Shown here: piece after piece, positions 22,956-33,310 of the stretch
Position numbering within the stretch: the stretch's first letter is position 1
Layout of the letters: every line of letters starts with the position of its first letter
Source: Terfezia claveryi
Lineage: Eukaryota > Ascomycota > Pezizomycetes > Pezizales > Pezizaceae
Reading direction: 5' to 3'
Assembly (NCBI GenBank): GCA_015179025.1
Contig: WHUX01000216.1
Coordinates: forward strand, 24,400-88,399
Length of the DNA: 64,000 nt
Made by a program: the position numbers and the translations under genes
The notes under the pieces: model-generated
Told to the model about the DNA's origin: nothing
The model's database searches: none
The model's input: only the letters and a program-made list of their open reading frames with translations

Positions 22956-23212
22956 TTACTTCACTTTGATCAAAGGGACCGGTGATTCTGGGTCAAATCA
23001 CCCCTCCCTCGCTACCTACACTGTCGGACGATCCCACAAGGGCGGAACAGATTATTTGCTAATATGAGCGACGTCGGAAATAATTATTTCCCCCTTCTAT
23101 ATGCTTATTAGCTTGTTCTAAATGACCTACTAATCCTATATTGAAATCTCCGGATCTACTAAGTCTTAGATATTGAGCGACATGCTCAAACACCCCCTCG
23201 CCAGGCTTATAA

Positions 23213-23330
23213 GGCCCCGAACGAGCTCAAAGCTCAAAAGTCCCATCCGAGCTCAAAGCTCAAAAACACCGATCGAGCTCAAAGCTCAAAAACCATGTTC
23301 GAGCTCGAAAGCTCAAAGACCCCCGCCTTG
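23213..23330. repeat. ~31-bp tandem repeat inside the TRIM-like element
   Basis: Four units share CGAGCTCAAAGCTCAAAA followed by a 10-13 bp variable spacer rich in C. The word GAGCTC/AAGCTC creates short dyads. There is no open coding sense that I would defend. Confidence 0.7.
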
Positions 23331-23892
23331 GGAAAAGACCCAAGCGAGTGCTACGAGCACACAAACGAACAAGACCCCCCCTTGCATAGGCAAGTCGGGT
23401 TGGATAGCTGAGAAAGCATGCATTGAACCTTTTCCTGTGATGTTGGCTTTTTCCCACTGGGTTTTGCCACGCAGAGGTTTTTAACGGCAATGGCATATGG
23501 GAATACCCCCCCCAATGAGATTACTCCGGATCTATGATCCTTCTGATGTTCCGGATCTACGATCCATATATATGTTGTACCTCATGTTGAGATACTCGGA
23601 TCAGTTGATCCACAGATGTTTATGTTCTAGCATGACGCCAAGATGTTTGAGAGAATACCCCATCCTTCCGAGCTACCTTACTAGCCCTTGCTGCCAGATG
23701 TAAAGGCTCTTTTCCACAGAGGTTGATAACTCGAGGTCCTCAGTGATGTCTGAGTGGGTTAGTGGGCTCAGGGCGGTTTATCCTGAGTGGGGACCCCGTG
23801 CCCTAATTGCTTGCCAATATACATACGCACGTGTAGGGGGTAGGGTGAGCGAAGTTGGTCGGTCGGGACGCCCTCTAGCAGAGGGGGAGTAA

Positions 23893-24181
23893 TGTTATGG
23901 CTGAGATTATGCAGGCATGACCGGCGGCACCCGATGGTGGGTGGCCTGAAGGCAGCCCTGCTTTCTTATATATTGGCCCACTTCTTGTATCTAGTTCTTG
24001 TTCTCTAAGACCCAAGTGAAGTCTTGTATCGCTGGGTTACTTTACTTTATCGAATGAATCAGTCTATATTCTTCGCTCTATGTTAGCCCAGTTAGGCTCG
24101 AGCCTAGTGATTATGCCTTCGTGCACTCTATATACCGATATACCGACAGATATCACCGTGATCACTAGCTCGCCCCTAACA
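23893..24181 (+). repeat. 3' LTR of the TRIM-like element
   Basis: 289 bp, TGTTATGGCTGAG...CGCCCCTAACA, directly followed by the resumed coding sequence of the interrupted gene. Confidence 0.85.
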
Positions 24182-25274
24182 GCTACCGAGCATGTGCGCT
24201 TTTATACTTTATTCGGAAATCCAATGCTAAATGCAGAGGAAATCCAACAATTGTTATCAGTAGCCTGGCTCAAAGCTCAAGAGGAAACTAGAGAAAAACT
24301 GAAACGCATGAAAACGGCAAATGCCTATGTATGTACTCTTCCCTGTCTGCGACGTCGGATGCTATTTTAAACTATTACACCTGCATAGCATACATTCACA
24401 AACTTGAGCACACCTTGTTTACGAATGTAAATATAGTATTGTCGAGCTTTTCGCCTTGAACCACCTACCTCAACACAAGATAGCTGAGCGGGTGAAGTAC
24501 CTGTTATTTCAGGATCAGTTCATTTGCAGAGAAAATAGCCAGGAGGTAAGCCTTCCTTCTGGCGTTGGAGGTCTGACATGACTAACACTTATACAGGCCC
24601 ACCAGAGGCATTTCCATGCTAACGAAATCACGGAGATCATCTTTTGTAAATATTTCTCAAATATGAAAATAGGCGGGAACTCGGATGATACCTTCTTTAA
24701 TTCGATCAATGAAGTATTGATCTGCCTAGTCACCTCTGCCATGCGTCATTGCCTAAAGGCATAGACAACCAGGGTATATGTTGAACCCCGAAGTACAGGG
24801 AATTTCAGATACGATACAACCGTCAGTAAGTATTTCTCACTCGATGAAGGGAGCACACTTTCTGATGTGTATAGCAACCTACAAACGGTTTATAGCCACC
24901 TGGAATGCCCACCCCCGGAAAGTATGTGTGCTCCTCTTGGCTGCAATCAAGGCAGATATAGGTGCACGTTTGGCTACCACACAGCAAAATGGTTCACTGG
25001 AATCAGACCAACCCCTGCAAATCAGCAATACCTCGGTCTTTGAAGCTGAGCTTGTTCAAGAACTTGCCGAGCTTGCAAAATCAAAACACCTCAGCCGACA
25101 ACGGATTCCCGACGTACTTCAGCACAAGAATAATACGGTTGAAGATGAAACTACCTCCGTTGGTAAGTTTTATGTCTTTCTACGCTTATAACCATTCAAA
25201 CAAGGCTAACTATCTTAGATGGGGAAGCTCAAGAATGTGACGATAATTACGAGACCGACAATGAAGATAGATAA

Positions 25275-25984
25275 CCTTGACAGATAAGTGGAAGAATATG
25301 ATGGAAGTTATGAGGTAGCAGTGCTAGGGCTTATTATGTCTTTTGCTATTTTTTTTTTGCTATATTTTTTTATTTGGTGAATTTTTTTTTTCGATAAATA
25401 CGATTTTTTTTAGGTATGGATTAGCAAGCTAGAATTCAAATATGAAATAATTCCAATTTCAAGTAAAATAGATCCAGGGTTCACCCGCTTGTATTGCCGA
25501 CGTACAATGTCGTGGAGCCCGCATTGTAGACGTCAAATTGGAGCAGGCTAGAGTTGAGGAAGAGCACCTATTTATGCAAACGTTGAGGAAAAGTAGTCAA
25601 TAAACTTACTTCGTTAGGGACGAAAGTAGTGAGTGCGACAGCATCATAGATGCTGCTCCAATTCAGAATGCCGTTGGTGATACACATACAATCGACAAAT
25701 ACTTCAAGAACGTGAGTCCACAGACCAAATGCGTTAGGAGGAACGTTGCATTAGCCTTATGTTCGAGATGCAAGAGGCACCCGCCAAAGATAAGCCTTGC
25801 GTCCAGGGCGCAGGCGTGCCTGCCAAGAGTAAGTCCAGTGTCTCAGGCATAGGACCACCGTCTGAGTGCATCCCAACGCTAGCCCACTGAACGGTTGGTG
25901 TCCTAATTGTAAGTTCCTATCCCATGCGTCCTGTGCGTCGGATGTACAGGAAGATACATGACGCGAATATTTTTTTTGCTGATG
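25275..25984. repeat. Right terminal region of Plavaka copy 1
   Basis: The first part contains several T-runs (25,345-25,415). The last 190 bp carry GCGTCC-type words (about 25,799, 25,927 and 25,935), then TGACGCG and the inverted repeat ending TTTTTTTTGCTGATG at 25,984. Paired words GACGTACAATGTCG and ATTGTAGACGTC occur near 25,500-25,530. No coding sequence was recognised after the stop at 25,272. Confidence 0.65.
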
Positions 25985-25986
25985 TG

Positions 25987-26296
25987 TTTGTACGAGATAA
26001 GGATATGCACAAGGGAGGTGCACAAGCGCTGGGAGAAGCAAGGTCCTGTATTGGGTATACAAGACCTTGGATAGGGATCCAACAACAGTAGGAAAGACAG
26101 GGGCTATATATACATAATTCCGGGCCAGGGCAACAATGTCAATAACCCATCACCTATGTCGCAGGTGATGCCAAGGGCAATAATAACAATAACCCAGCAA
26201 CGACACCCGAACAAGCCTATTCAAGGGTCAAAACAGTATGACACCCAAACAAGCCTGTTCGAGTGTCAAATCAAGACTAAGAACACGGTTGTGACA
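25987..26296 (-). repeat. 3' LTR of element A, remaining part
   Basis: The LTR resumes with TTTGTACGAGA and runs to GGTTGTGACA. It is shorter than the matching part of the 5' LTR because it holds one copy of the CACCTGCG-CGCAGGTG array unit (26,149-26,169) where the 5' LTR holds two full copies and a partial. Two CGAACA(A/G)GCCT-type dyads lie at about 26,204-26,232 and 26,240-26,268. Confidence 0.9.
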
Positions 26297-26309
26297 CTAT
26301 CCCCCCATT
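26297..26309 (-). promoter_or_regulatory. Polypurine tract of element A
   Basis: On the minus strand AATGGGGGGATAG abuts the 3' LTR (TGTCACAACC). This is the expected site of plus-strand DNA priming. Confidence 0.75.
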
Positions 26310-26478
26310 AGGCTAGAGCTACAGGGACTAGGAGGCCTGGGCAAAATAACCGGCAAAATCAATACAGGAAACAACAATAACAAAGGTAAGGAAAAGAACT
26401 CCAACTCTGAACAACAAGAATGACAAGAAGAACGAGGGTCAGATGGGCCCCACCATATGACTCTTAAAGGGTACAACA

Positions 26479-29400
26479 TCATTCCATTGGGCGAGATTTC
26501 CTTGAGTATTGCTGCTGGAACAGGGCGACCAAATCCTGCGCATTCTCCAAGTCCTCTGCAGGTTGCCAAGTAGCCTCCTCGTCCCCTAACCATTTGACCT
26601 TATACTAAACTCGCCCATAGCGCTTCCTGGAGTCTAGCACTTCCTCCACCTCCTATTCCTCCTCACCTTCGATAACTACAGGAGGAGGTGGGAGGTGTTC
26701 CTGGCCTGGCAGGGGGTCACTAGCAGCAGGCTCGATCTCAGAGACATGGACAACTGGGTGTTGTTTGATGTCCTTGGGCAACCTTAATCAGTAGGCATGG
26801 GTGCCCACAGCAGCCAACACCTCGAATAGACTCAGGAACTTGTGGTCAAGCTTCCGAGATGGCCCTTCTGTTCAGAAGTACCAGCTGGAGAGCCACACCT
26901 TGTCCCCTGGTTGATATTTGGGGGCTGGCAACCGTGATCTGTTGGCATACTCAGCTTGCCTAGCTTGTACATATCCCAGCTTAGCTTTCAGGGTAGAGTA
27001 GAGCTCAGCAATCCCAGCTGCGAACTCCTTGGCCAGGGCATCTTTTTTGGCTTTTTGCAGGGGCGCCAGGGCATCTACGAACCAGGGGTGCCAACCATAG
27101 TTAGCCAGGAAAGGCAAGGTTTTGGAGGATTCCGAGAACTGGTTGTTCGCGGCGAATTTGCAAGTGGCCAGCAACGAAACCCAGTTATCCTGCTGGTAGT
27201 CAACAAAGGCCTACAGATATTGCTCCATAATAGCATTTATCCTCTCCGATTGGGCATCTGTCTGGGGGTGGTATGTGGTTGACAAACGTACTTTGATCAC
27301 CAAAAGCTTGCAAAAGGCTTGCCAGAATCCTGAAGTGAACTGAGGGCCACAGTCGGATACGATAGTTTCGGGGAGGCTGTGATACCGGAATACATTATTG
27401 AGGTGGAGATTGGCTAACTCTGGGGCGGAGCAGGTGTCCCAGCAAGGTATAATATGCCTCATTTTTGTCAACTGATCTACCACCATCAAGATGGCATTGA
27501 ACCCCGAATCTTCTGGCAACCCTGTCATGAAGTCCATAGTCAGGTGCAGCCACAGCCGATCAGGGATATCCAGAGGTTTCAGGGTCCTATACGGGGCGTG
27601 GTGGATAGGCTTAGCACGCTTGCAAATGTGGCAGTTCCATATGTACCACTCCACGTCCTTCCATTGGTCAATCCATGTGTATTCCCTGGCCAGAAGCTCT
27701 AATGTTTTGGCTACTCCAGGGTGACCTGCAACTAGGCTGTCATGGTGTTCCTTGATTAATCGAAGGCGCAGCTCTCCTTCCGGCACATACAGCCATTCGA
27801 GGTAGTAGAGGAGGCCTTCCTGGATAGTACACTCGGCTAGGGAGATCTTGGAGTGGTGGCGCTGGCCAGAATCCACTGCCATGATAATTTCCTTGGCCAG
27901 GGGGTTATCCTTATATGCCTGTCTCACTAGTTGTCGGAGGTCAGCCTCAGCCTTAGCTTCCGCATTAGCCTCAGCCTCAGCCTTAGCTTCAGTAAGGACA
28001 TTAGCAGCCAGGTCAAGGTTTTTGGGCTTTAATACCACCTGATTTTGGTATTTTAGCCTTTCATCCCCCCCTTTAGGGAGATCTCCTGATCTCCAAGTTA
28101 ATGCATCGGGCTTGCTCCCAGCCTTTCCTGGCCGGTATCTGATCTTAAAGTTGAACCGAGATAAGAACTCCAACCACCTAGCTTGCCTTCGGTTAAGCAG
28201 CTTGGTGGTTGTAAAATACTCAAGGTTTTTGTAGTCAGATAATACCTCGATAATCCCCTTGGCTGACTTCAGATGTGGCCTCCATTCTTTGAATGCTCAC
28301 ACGATGGCTATCAGCTCTTTGTTATAGATCTCATAGTTGCACTCAGCTGGGGAGTGTTTTTTCGAGAAGTAGGCCACGGGGTGGAGGATCCCATTGACAT
28401 ACTGAGACAAGATCTTTGTGAAGACATAGTCGGAGGCATCAGTTTCCAAGATACATTTGCTGTCTAGGTCAAAGTGGACCAGGATTGGTGCTGAACAGAA
28501 GGCTTCCTTGAGGTTCTGGAAGGCAGATTAGGCTCCTGGATTTCAGTGGAATCGCCGGTCCTTTTTGGTCAGGGCTATGAGGGGGGCCACAATCTTGGAA
28601 TACCCTAGAATGAACCGTCGGTAAAAGTTGGTGAATCTTAGGAAGGCCTGAACATCCCTGAGATTTGCTGGGACTTTCCACTCCTGAACGGCAGTGACCT
28701 TGGCGGGGTCCATTCTAATACCTTCCGTCGTGATGATCAACTCTAAATACTTAACCTCCTGCACATGGAACTCACACTTTTCCGGCTTCAGATACAACCC
28801 AGCTCCCTCCAGCTTCTCCAGCACTTGTCGGACGTAGATCTTGTGTTCCGCTAGGGTATCCGAGTAGATAAGGATATCGTCCAGGTAGGCAGTATAGAAT
28901 ACATGTAGAAAGTCGCGCTGAGTGTCATTGATAAAGTGCTAAAAAGAGGCGAGGGTGTTGGTTAGGCTGAAAGGCATCACATTATACTCAAAATGGCCAC
29001 ATAGTATCTGCAAGGCAGTTTTCCACTCCTCCCCCTCAGCAATTCGTACCAAGTTGTATGTCTCTCTCAGATCCAATTTGGTAAACCATTTTGCCTTGGA
29101 AAGTGTGGCTAATGTCTCCTGGATTAGGGGCAAGGGGTATCTGTTCTTGACTGTTATCTCGTTCAGGCCACGATAATCAACACACAACCAAAGAGAGCCG
29201 TCCGACTTCTTCACGAACAGGACAGGGGTACCTGCTAGGGAGGAGCTAAAGCGAATGAAGCTCCTGTTGAGGTTTTCTTCTAGATACTTTTTCAGAGCTT
29301 CCAATTCCACTCGGGACATCCCATAGAGAGGTCTACAAAGGGGGGTCTTTCCTTCCACTAGTGGGATTGTGTGGTTGTATGGTTGATGGAGGGCAAGCTT

Positions 29401-30177
29401 TTCTGCTACTTTTTCCGAAAATAGGTCAATGAATTCATAGTATTCCCCCGGAACCATGGATTTCCACTCCTCCTTGGATCTCGTCTTGTTAATCTCTAGG
29501 TTCACTTCATATATGGAGAGAGCCTGTGCTTTTAGCTTGTGCCTCCTGGTAAGGTAAGCGAAAGCTCCTGCCCTGATAAAGCTAATGTTTAGGGGTTTTG
29601 GGGTCACTAGGGGGACAGAAGGGATAGGGGAAACTGGAGAGTGGGCAGTATTGATATGCGCAGGCTGGTGTACCACCTGGGCTGGGTAGATTATCGGGGG
29701 TGGTAATGCGCATAGCCCCGTGACAGTGATTATTGGACCTCCACAGTTTTTTCTGCAATAATGGCTGTTGAATTGCAAGGTGTATTAGCTAAAGCTGACT
29801 GACACATCATGCATTCTGAGCCAGGGGATCCCAAGTACAATTGAATATTTTAGTTTGGTCACAAACATTGGGAGGTCCTCCGAATAGTCTCCAATGGCAC
29901 TGGGTAGACACGTGAGGTCGGTAATAGCTCCAGAAGAGATGGGGCGGCCATTAATGACGTCGAGAAAGCGGGGGGTCTTTAACTTCGAGGTTGGTATGGA
30001 ATTTTTACTGACAAAAGCCTGATCAATGAATACAATTCCCGAAGCACCATAATCGATGAGAGCTGATGTTGCCACTGTTTTACTATTGAATTTAACAGTT
30101 ATTGGTACTACAAAATGCTCGCCAAACAAGCGAGATTCATCAACAGACATAGGTACAGGCAAGGAAAACGCAGACAA
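26479..30177 (-). pseudogene. pol: Pol polyprotein of gypsy element A (inactivated)
   Basis: Domains read from 30,177 downward. The aspartic protease has active site ALIDYGASGIVFID, where DSGA or DCGA is usual (about 30,040). Reverse transcriptase shows [20 protein letters not shown] (about 29,200) and [10 protein letters not shown] (about 28,880). RNase H shows ETDASDYV and [17 protein letters not shown] (28,180-28,460). Integrase has a zinc-binding HH-CC region (GHPGVAKT ... CHICKRAK), catalytic MDFMTGLP, IVSDCGPQF and DAQSERINA, and a GPY/F-like part. A C-terminal chromodomain (EVEEVLDSRKRYGRV-YKVKW) ends at 26,479. At least eight TAG or TGA stops (for example at 29,782, 28,938 and 27,208) and many Arg-to-Trp, Cys or Gln changes show both CpA and CpG deamination. 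Reading in the -1 frame relative to gag indicates frameshift expression. Confidence 0.85.
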
Positions 30178-30218
30178 AGATAAGTGGCTCTGGGCAGGTC
30201 CCTTGCTAGTGTCAGTAA

Positions 30219-31412
30219 CTAGGCAAGGGACAGAGCTTTTCCCGACTCATCAACCTCCTCGATCCTGGATTCGGAGATGGTGTGTGCGGCCATCGTGCGG
30301 TTTTTTCGGAGGGGACATGCCGCGATAAAATGGTCCCCTTTTCCACATGCTATGCAGAGCCCGTTCATTCGGTAGCGATCTCTCTCCTCCTGGGTTAACC
30401 ATAGCCTACCTGTGGATAGGTCTATAGGCGGGGCACTACCTACCACAAGAGAGGGGTGCGCAGGTTTGTTGGCCGAGGCTGGAACTTGGGCAGGCTTGGA
30501 GGTCAGTTGCTGTTGTTAGTGTTGGTGTTGCTGTAGTTGCTGAGGTGAGCAGGTGGCAGGGTGGAAGGTAAGGTGGTGTTTCAACCTAGCCATCCGTTTT
30601 TCCACCCTGGATGCCTGGTCAATTAATTCGTTGAGACTCTTGGTCTCTAGGAGAGTGACCATAGCTTGTTGAAGGTCATCATTCAGTCCCTCCTGGAACT
30701 GCTCGAGATTTGACTGGTTATTCCACAATACTTCTGCTGCCAGACTAGAGAACTCTACTATATATGTGGACAGATCCAAATTGTGTTGTTTTAGGGCTCA
30801 GAGGGCTCGGCTAGCTGTGCCCACGGCATCGGGGTCCCCAAAAGCCCTGTCTAGAATAGCGAAGAGTGCCAGGATGCCGTCCAGCTTAATCCCAGTGTCA
30901 AGGATATATGGCTGGATTTGATCTACTGCCTTACCCTCCAGCAGGGTAAAGACATAAGCCAATCGGTGTTGCTCGGATGGGAATCTGGCTGAGTCCCCAT
31001 TGAGTTTGAGGTTTACCGAGTTCTTTCAGGCTCGGAGGCAAGCCCTATCCCTATTGAATTTGGGGGGGGTTGGAATACTTTCGGTTTTGGCGGTTGGTAT
31101 GGAGGGTGGGGTTGCCGACATAGCGGCTATAGCGTGGTTGAGGGTCTGGATCATGGTTCGCTCATTGGCCAGAGCGATGGTAGCATTGTCGAGGTCGTTT
31201 TGGAGTACTGTGATTTCTTCATCAGCAGATCTCAGTTTCCGTTTAGCCATGGCCAAGCTATTGCCGAGTTCGGCCCCAATGGCATCCATGGCCTCGAAGA
31301 TGTCGATAATGTCATGACGATAGGCATTCAATTCGTTCGGGCCTGAGGGTATAGGGGAGTTCCTCTAGGTTTGAAACCTGACAGCGGGTGGTGGGATAGC
31401 TACTCCTGACAT
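30219..31412 (-). pseudogene. gag: Gag protein of gypsy element A (inactivated)
   Basis: The start ATG at 31,412 matches element B gag by position and sequence. A TAG replaces the Trp codon near residue 16, and further stops follow near 31,024, 30,795 and 30,514. A coiled-coil-like region (EEITVLQNDLDNATIALANE) precedes the capsid-like part (LDRAFGDPDAVGTASRAL). The C-terminus has a CCHC zinc knuckle (CIACGKGDHFIAAC) preceded by PIDLSTGRLWLTQEERDR. The frame ends at TAG 30,219. Confidence 0.85.
30237..30243 (-). promoter_or_regulatory. Putative -1 frameshift site GGGAAAA at the gag/pol junction, element A
   Basis: On the minus strand gag reads TCG-GGA-AAA-GCT, giving a G GGA AAA heptamer of the X XXY YYZ form 16-18 nt before the gag stop. 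Pol lies in the -1 frame. The same heptamer occurs at the same place in element B. I did not establish a downstream stimulatory structure. Confidence 0.5.
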
Positions 31413-31448
31413 AACTGCATACCAGTTGGTCCAAAGGATCCAATGTAG

Positions 31449-32098
31449 TGTAACGATGGCTCTGGGGACAAAGCGACCATAGGGTACACCGGGGCAAGGG
31501 CAAGGCTAGGGTGACACACATGTAGGAATGCTATGTGTATGACTAGGGGAGAGGCTAGGACGGGGGCAAGGGCGAGGGCGAGAGAGGTAGAGGGCAAGGG
31601 ACATGAGACATGCAGAGGCAGTTGCTACGTGTGTTAAGGGAGGCAGCTATGCTGCAGAGTTGTTTGTACGAGACAAGGATGTACACAAGAGAGGTGCACA
31701 AGCACTAGGAGAAGCAAGGTCCTGTATTAGATATACAAGATGTTGGATAGGGATCCAATGACAGTATGAGAGACAGGGTCTATATATATATAATTCCAGG
31801 CCAGGGCAACGGAAGGAATAAGCTTCCTAAGATCCCTTATTCAGAAGCCAAGCAAGGTAACGATAATCGCAGGTGATGATAAAGGCAACAATATAAATAA
31901 CCCATCACCTGCATCGCAGGTGATGCCGAGGGCAACAATGTCAATAACCCATCACCTGCGTCGCAGGTGATACCAAGGGCAACAATAACAATAACCCATC
32001 AATAAGACCCAAACAAGCCTATTTGAGTGTCAAAACAGTACAACACCCGAACAAGCCTGTTCGAGTGTCAAATCAAGACTAAGAACATGGTTGTGACA
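31449..32098 (-). repeat. 5' LTR of element A (650 bp)
   Basis: Bounded by TGTCACAACC...GTTACA in element sense. It contains a tandem array with palindromes CACCTGC(A/G)TCGCAGGTG at 31,904-31,924 and 31,951-31,971, and CGAACA-type dyads near 32,012-32,070. TATATATATA at about 31,783 may be the promoter core. ATAGA follows at 32,099. Confidence 0.9.
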
Positions 32099-32103
32099 AT
32101 AGA
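32099..32103. other. Target-site duplication of element A, proximal copy (ATAGA)
   Basis: Exact match to 16,143-16,147. Confidence 0.85.
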
Positions 32104-32644
32104 CTTGACTACAGGTAAAATTCACAATGCTGGGTATACGTATCGTAGTGATGCTAGTCACGTGGTCATGTTCGGTTAATGGCATCCAGGTTTGCTTGTA
32201 AACAAAGAATGAATTCCTATATTTGCACGAACAGAGGTTTTTGGTGGTCATCTTCTATTTATCTACAAATTCCAAGGAATCGTCAGTGCTTTAACGGTGA
32301 TTTCTATCTATATAATATGCAGTAAAGGTAACGAAGTGGTATGTGTTCTAAAGCCATGTCATGGAGGCCGTCACGGAGGATGTCATAGAGGCTGTTACAG
32401 AGGATGTTACAGAGGCTGTAATGGAGGTGGTGTCTAGAAATTTGAAGTGAGTGATAGTTAGCTTATTCACTGACTATTATTTATCTTAAGCACAGACATT
32501 CTAGTCTAAATAACTAGCAGAACCAAGATGTATGTTTTGCAAAATTGTGTCATGGAGGTTGTCATAGAGTGTCACGAGGTCATGTCAAGGGAACAAGGTT
32601 GAGTGTAAAGTGGAAAAACTACTAACAAAGTTTGTGTTTAAGTA
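32104..32644. other. Right flank of element A with GTCACGGAGG clusters, no gene
   Basis: No protein motif was recognised. The clusters at about 32,355-32,430 (units of 15-18 bp: CATGGAGGCC-GT, CACGGAGGAT-GT, CATAGAGGCT-GT, TACAGAGGAT-GT) and 32,548-32,585 carry the GTCACGGA core. The first cluster is preceded by a donor-like GTATGTGTT (about 32,340) and followed by several TAG acceptor-like sites, so it may lie in an intron of the sequence downstream. Confidence 0.45.
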
Positions 32645-32765
32645 TTGACAATGCAAACTGTCCTGAGAAGAAAAAGACAACTGGTAAAGCGCCAACCACC
32701 CCAGCACAGAACCCCCTATGTAGAAAAAAAGAAAGACAACCTTAGGAGCGCCAGCCAGCCCGGTC

Positions 32766-33310
32766 ATGAAGACGCCAACAACTCATACAGAGCATGTTCC
32801 CAAAAAAAGAAAGTCAAGAGCAGAATTAGCTCACCCAATTGAGAATGTTCCAAGAAGAAGGACAAGAGCCGAACTAGCCCTCATCCCACCCCCAGTTGAG
32901 GATGTTCCAATAAGGAGAAGGACAAGAGCTGAACTAGCCTTCTACCCACCCCAATTGCAGATGTTCCAACAAGAAGCATGCCAAGAGCCGAACTTGACAA
33001 GGATATTCCAAAGAATCTTTATACCAAATATACCGACTTCCCATAGGGCCCTCCAGAGTTTAATCCAGACACAGAATTTAGTCAGGGGAGGGAGGTATGG
33101 GGCATCTCTACTAATCCCCATATGAAAAAGATTCGAGAAACAGACAAGAAACTGCTTGGACCCCCACTGTCATTGGAGCGGGCCAAGAACTGGAAAAGGC
33201 AAAAGGTAAATAGGGTGCTCAAAGCAGAGATTAAGGAGGCTGAACACGCCACTACTACTGGAAGGGCAATAGGCACCCGAAGGGCCTCCGTAACCAATGT
33301 GGAATGAGGC
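32766..33310 (+). pseudogene. Basic repeat reading frame with RRRTRAELA motifs (unknown)
   Basis: Four tandem copies of a peptide of about 20 residues, VP-(K/R)-(K/R)-(R/K)-x-RAELA then a Pro-rich spacer, are encoded by 57-63-bp DNA repeats (32,790-32,995). A second frame (33,122-33,307) contains LGPPLSLERAKNWKRQKVNR and a Lys/Arg-rich helix. The family is not recognised. The basic clusters look like nuclear localisation or DNA-binding segments, as in the shorter frame at 35,389-35,579. It could be the N-terminal part of a decayed gene that continues as the acidic frame downstream. Confidence 0.35.

Larger units (their letters stand above)
22667..24181 (+). mobile_element. Small non-autonomous LTR retrotransposon (TRIM-like), 1,515 bp
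   Basis: Two direct repeats of 289 bp (22,667-22,955 and 23,893-24,181) begin TGTTA and end TAACA and are nearly identical. The internal region is only 937 bp, has no gag or pol, and ends in a purine tract (GCAGAGGGGGAGTAA) just before the 3' LTR. It interrupts accessory gene 2 in frame-compatible fashion. The duplicated target is not clean: GCGGC on the left and GCTAC on the right share only GC, so either the duplication has mutated or the end positions are off by a base or two. Mobilisation would need proteins from an autonomous relative. Strand is given from the purine tract position. Confidence 0.8.
22172..25274 (+). pseudogene. Plavaka accessory gene 2 (multi-exon, DUF6532-like C-terminus, broken by an LTR element)
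   Basis: The first ATG is at 22,172, followed by a TGA near 22,211. An acidic stretch (VEDKEDEDEETILQ) and a basic stretch follow. The coding sequence reads DEYKELTSRAA up to 22,666, is interrupted by the 1,515-bp LTR element, and resumes at 24,182 with TEHVRFYTLFGNPMLNAEEI. Three short introns are supported: 24,329-24,388 (GTATGT...TAG), 24,546-24,596 (GTAAGC...TGACTAACAC...CAG) and 25,163-25,218 (GTAAGT...GGCTAAC...TAG). After the second intron HANEITEIIFCKYFSNMKIGG and LICLVTSAMRHCLK resemble the fungal transposon-associated DUF6532 pattern, from memory and unconfirmed. The C-terminus is acidic (CDDNYETDNED). A TAG also lies near 24,762. The role is unknown; TnpA-like DNA binding is one possibility. 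Confidence 0.6.
16362..25984. mobile_element. Complete Plavaka-type DNA transposon (copy 1), 9,623 bp
   Basis: Terminal inverted repeats are CATCAGCAAAAA...GGCGTCA on the left and, inverted, CATCAGCAAAAAAAATATTC then GCGTCA on the right. A TG duplication (16,360-16,361 and 25,985-25,986) flanks it: removing the element and one TG restores the uninterrupted LTR word GAGTTGTTTGTACGAG seen at 31,658. Both ends carry clustered GCGTCC/GGACGC words. Three genes lie inside: a minus-strand transposase (16,700-19,745) and two plus-strand genes (20,525-21,628 and 22,172-25,274). The two sides are divergent from a spacer at 19,746-20,524. Size, subterminal repeats and multiple genes fit the En/Spm-related Plavaka superfamily. 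The family assignment rests on the transposase motifs. Confidence 0.85.
16148..32098 (-). mobile_element. Ty3/gypsy chromovirus element A, with a nested DNA transposon in its 3' LTR
   Basis: The element reads right to left. The 5' LTR is 31,449-32,098, gag 30,219-31,412, pol 26,479-30,177 and a purine tract 26,297-26,309. The 3' LTR is made of 25,987-26,296 plus 16,148-16,361. Perfect 5-bp target duplications (ATAGA at 16,143-16,147 and 32,099-32,103) flank the whole 15.95 kb, showing that the 9.6-kb insertion in the 3' LTR came later. Excluding that insert the element is about 6.3 kb. LTR ends are TGTCAC...GTTACA in element sense; the distal end has mutated to GTTATA. It belongs to the same family as element B. 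Confidence 0.9.

Noticed and set aside
27454..28042. Plus-strand frames across the pol genes of A and B
   Set aside because: They are antisense shadows of integrase and RNase H coding sequence.
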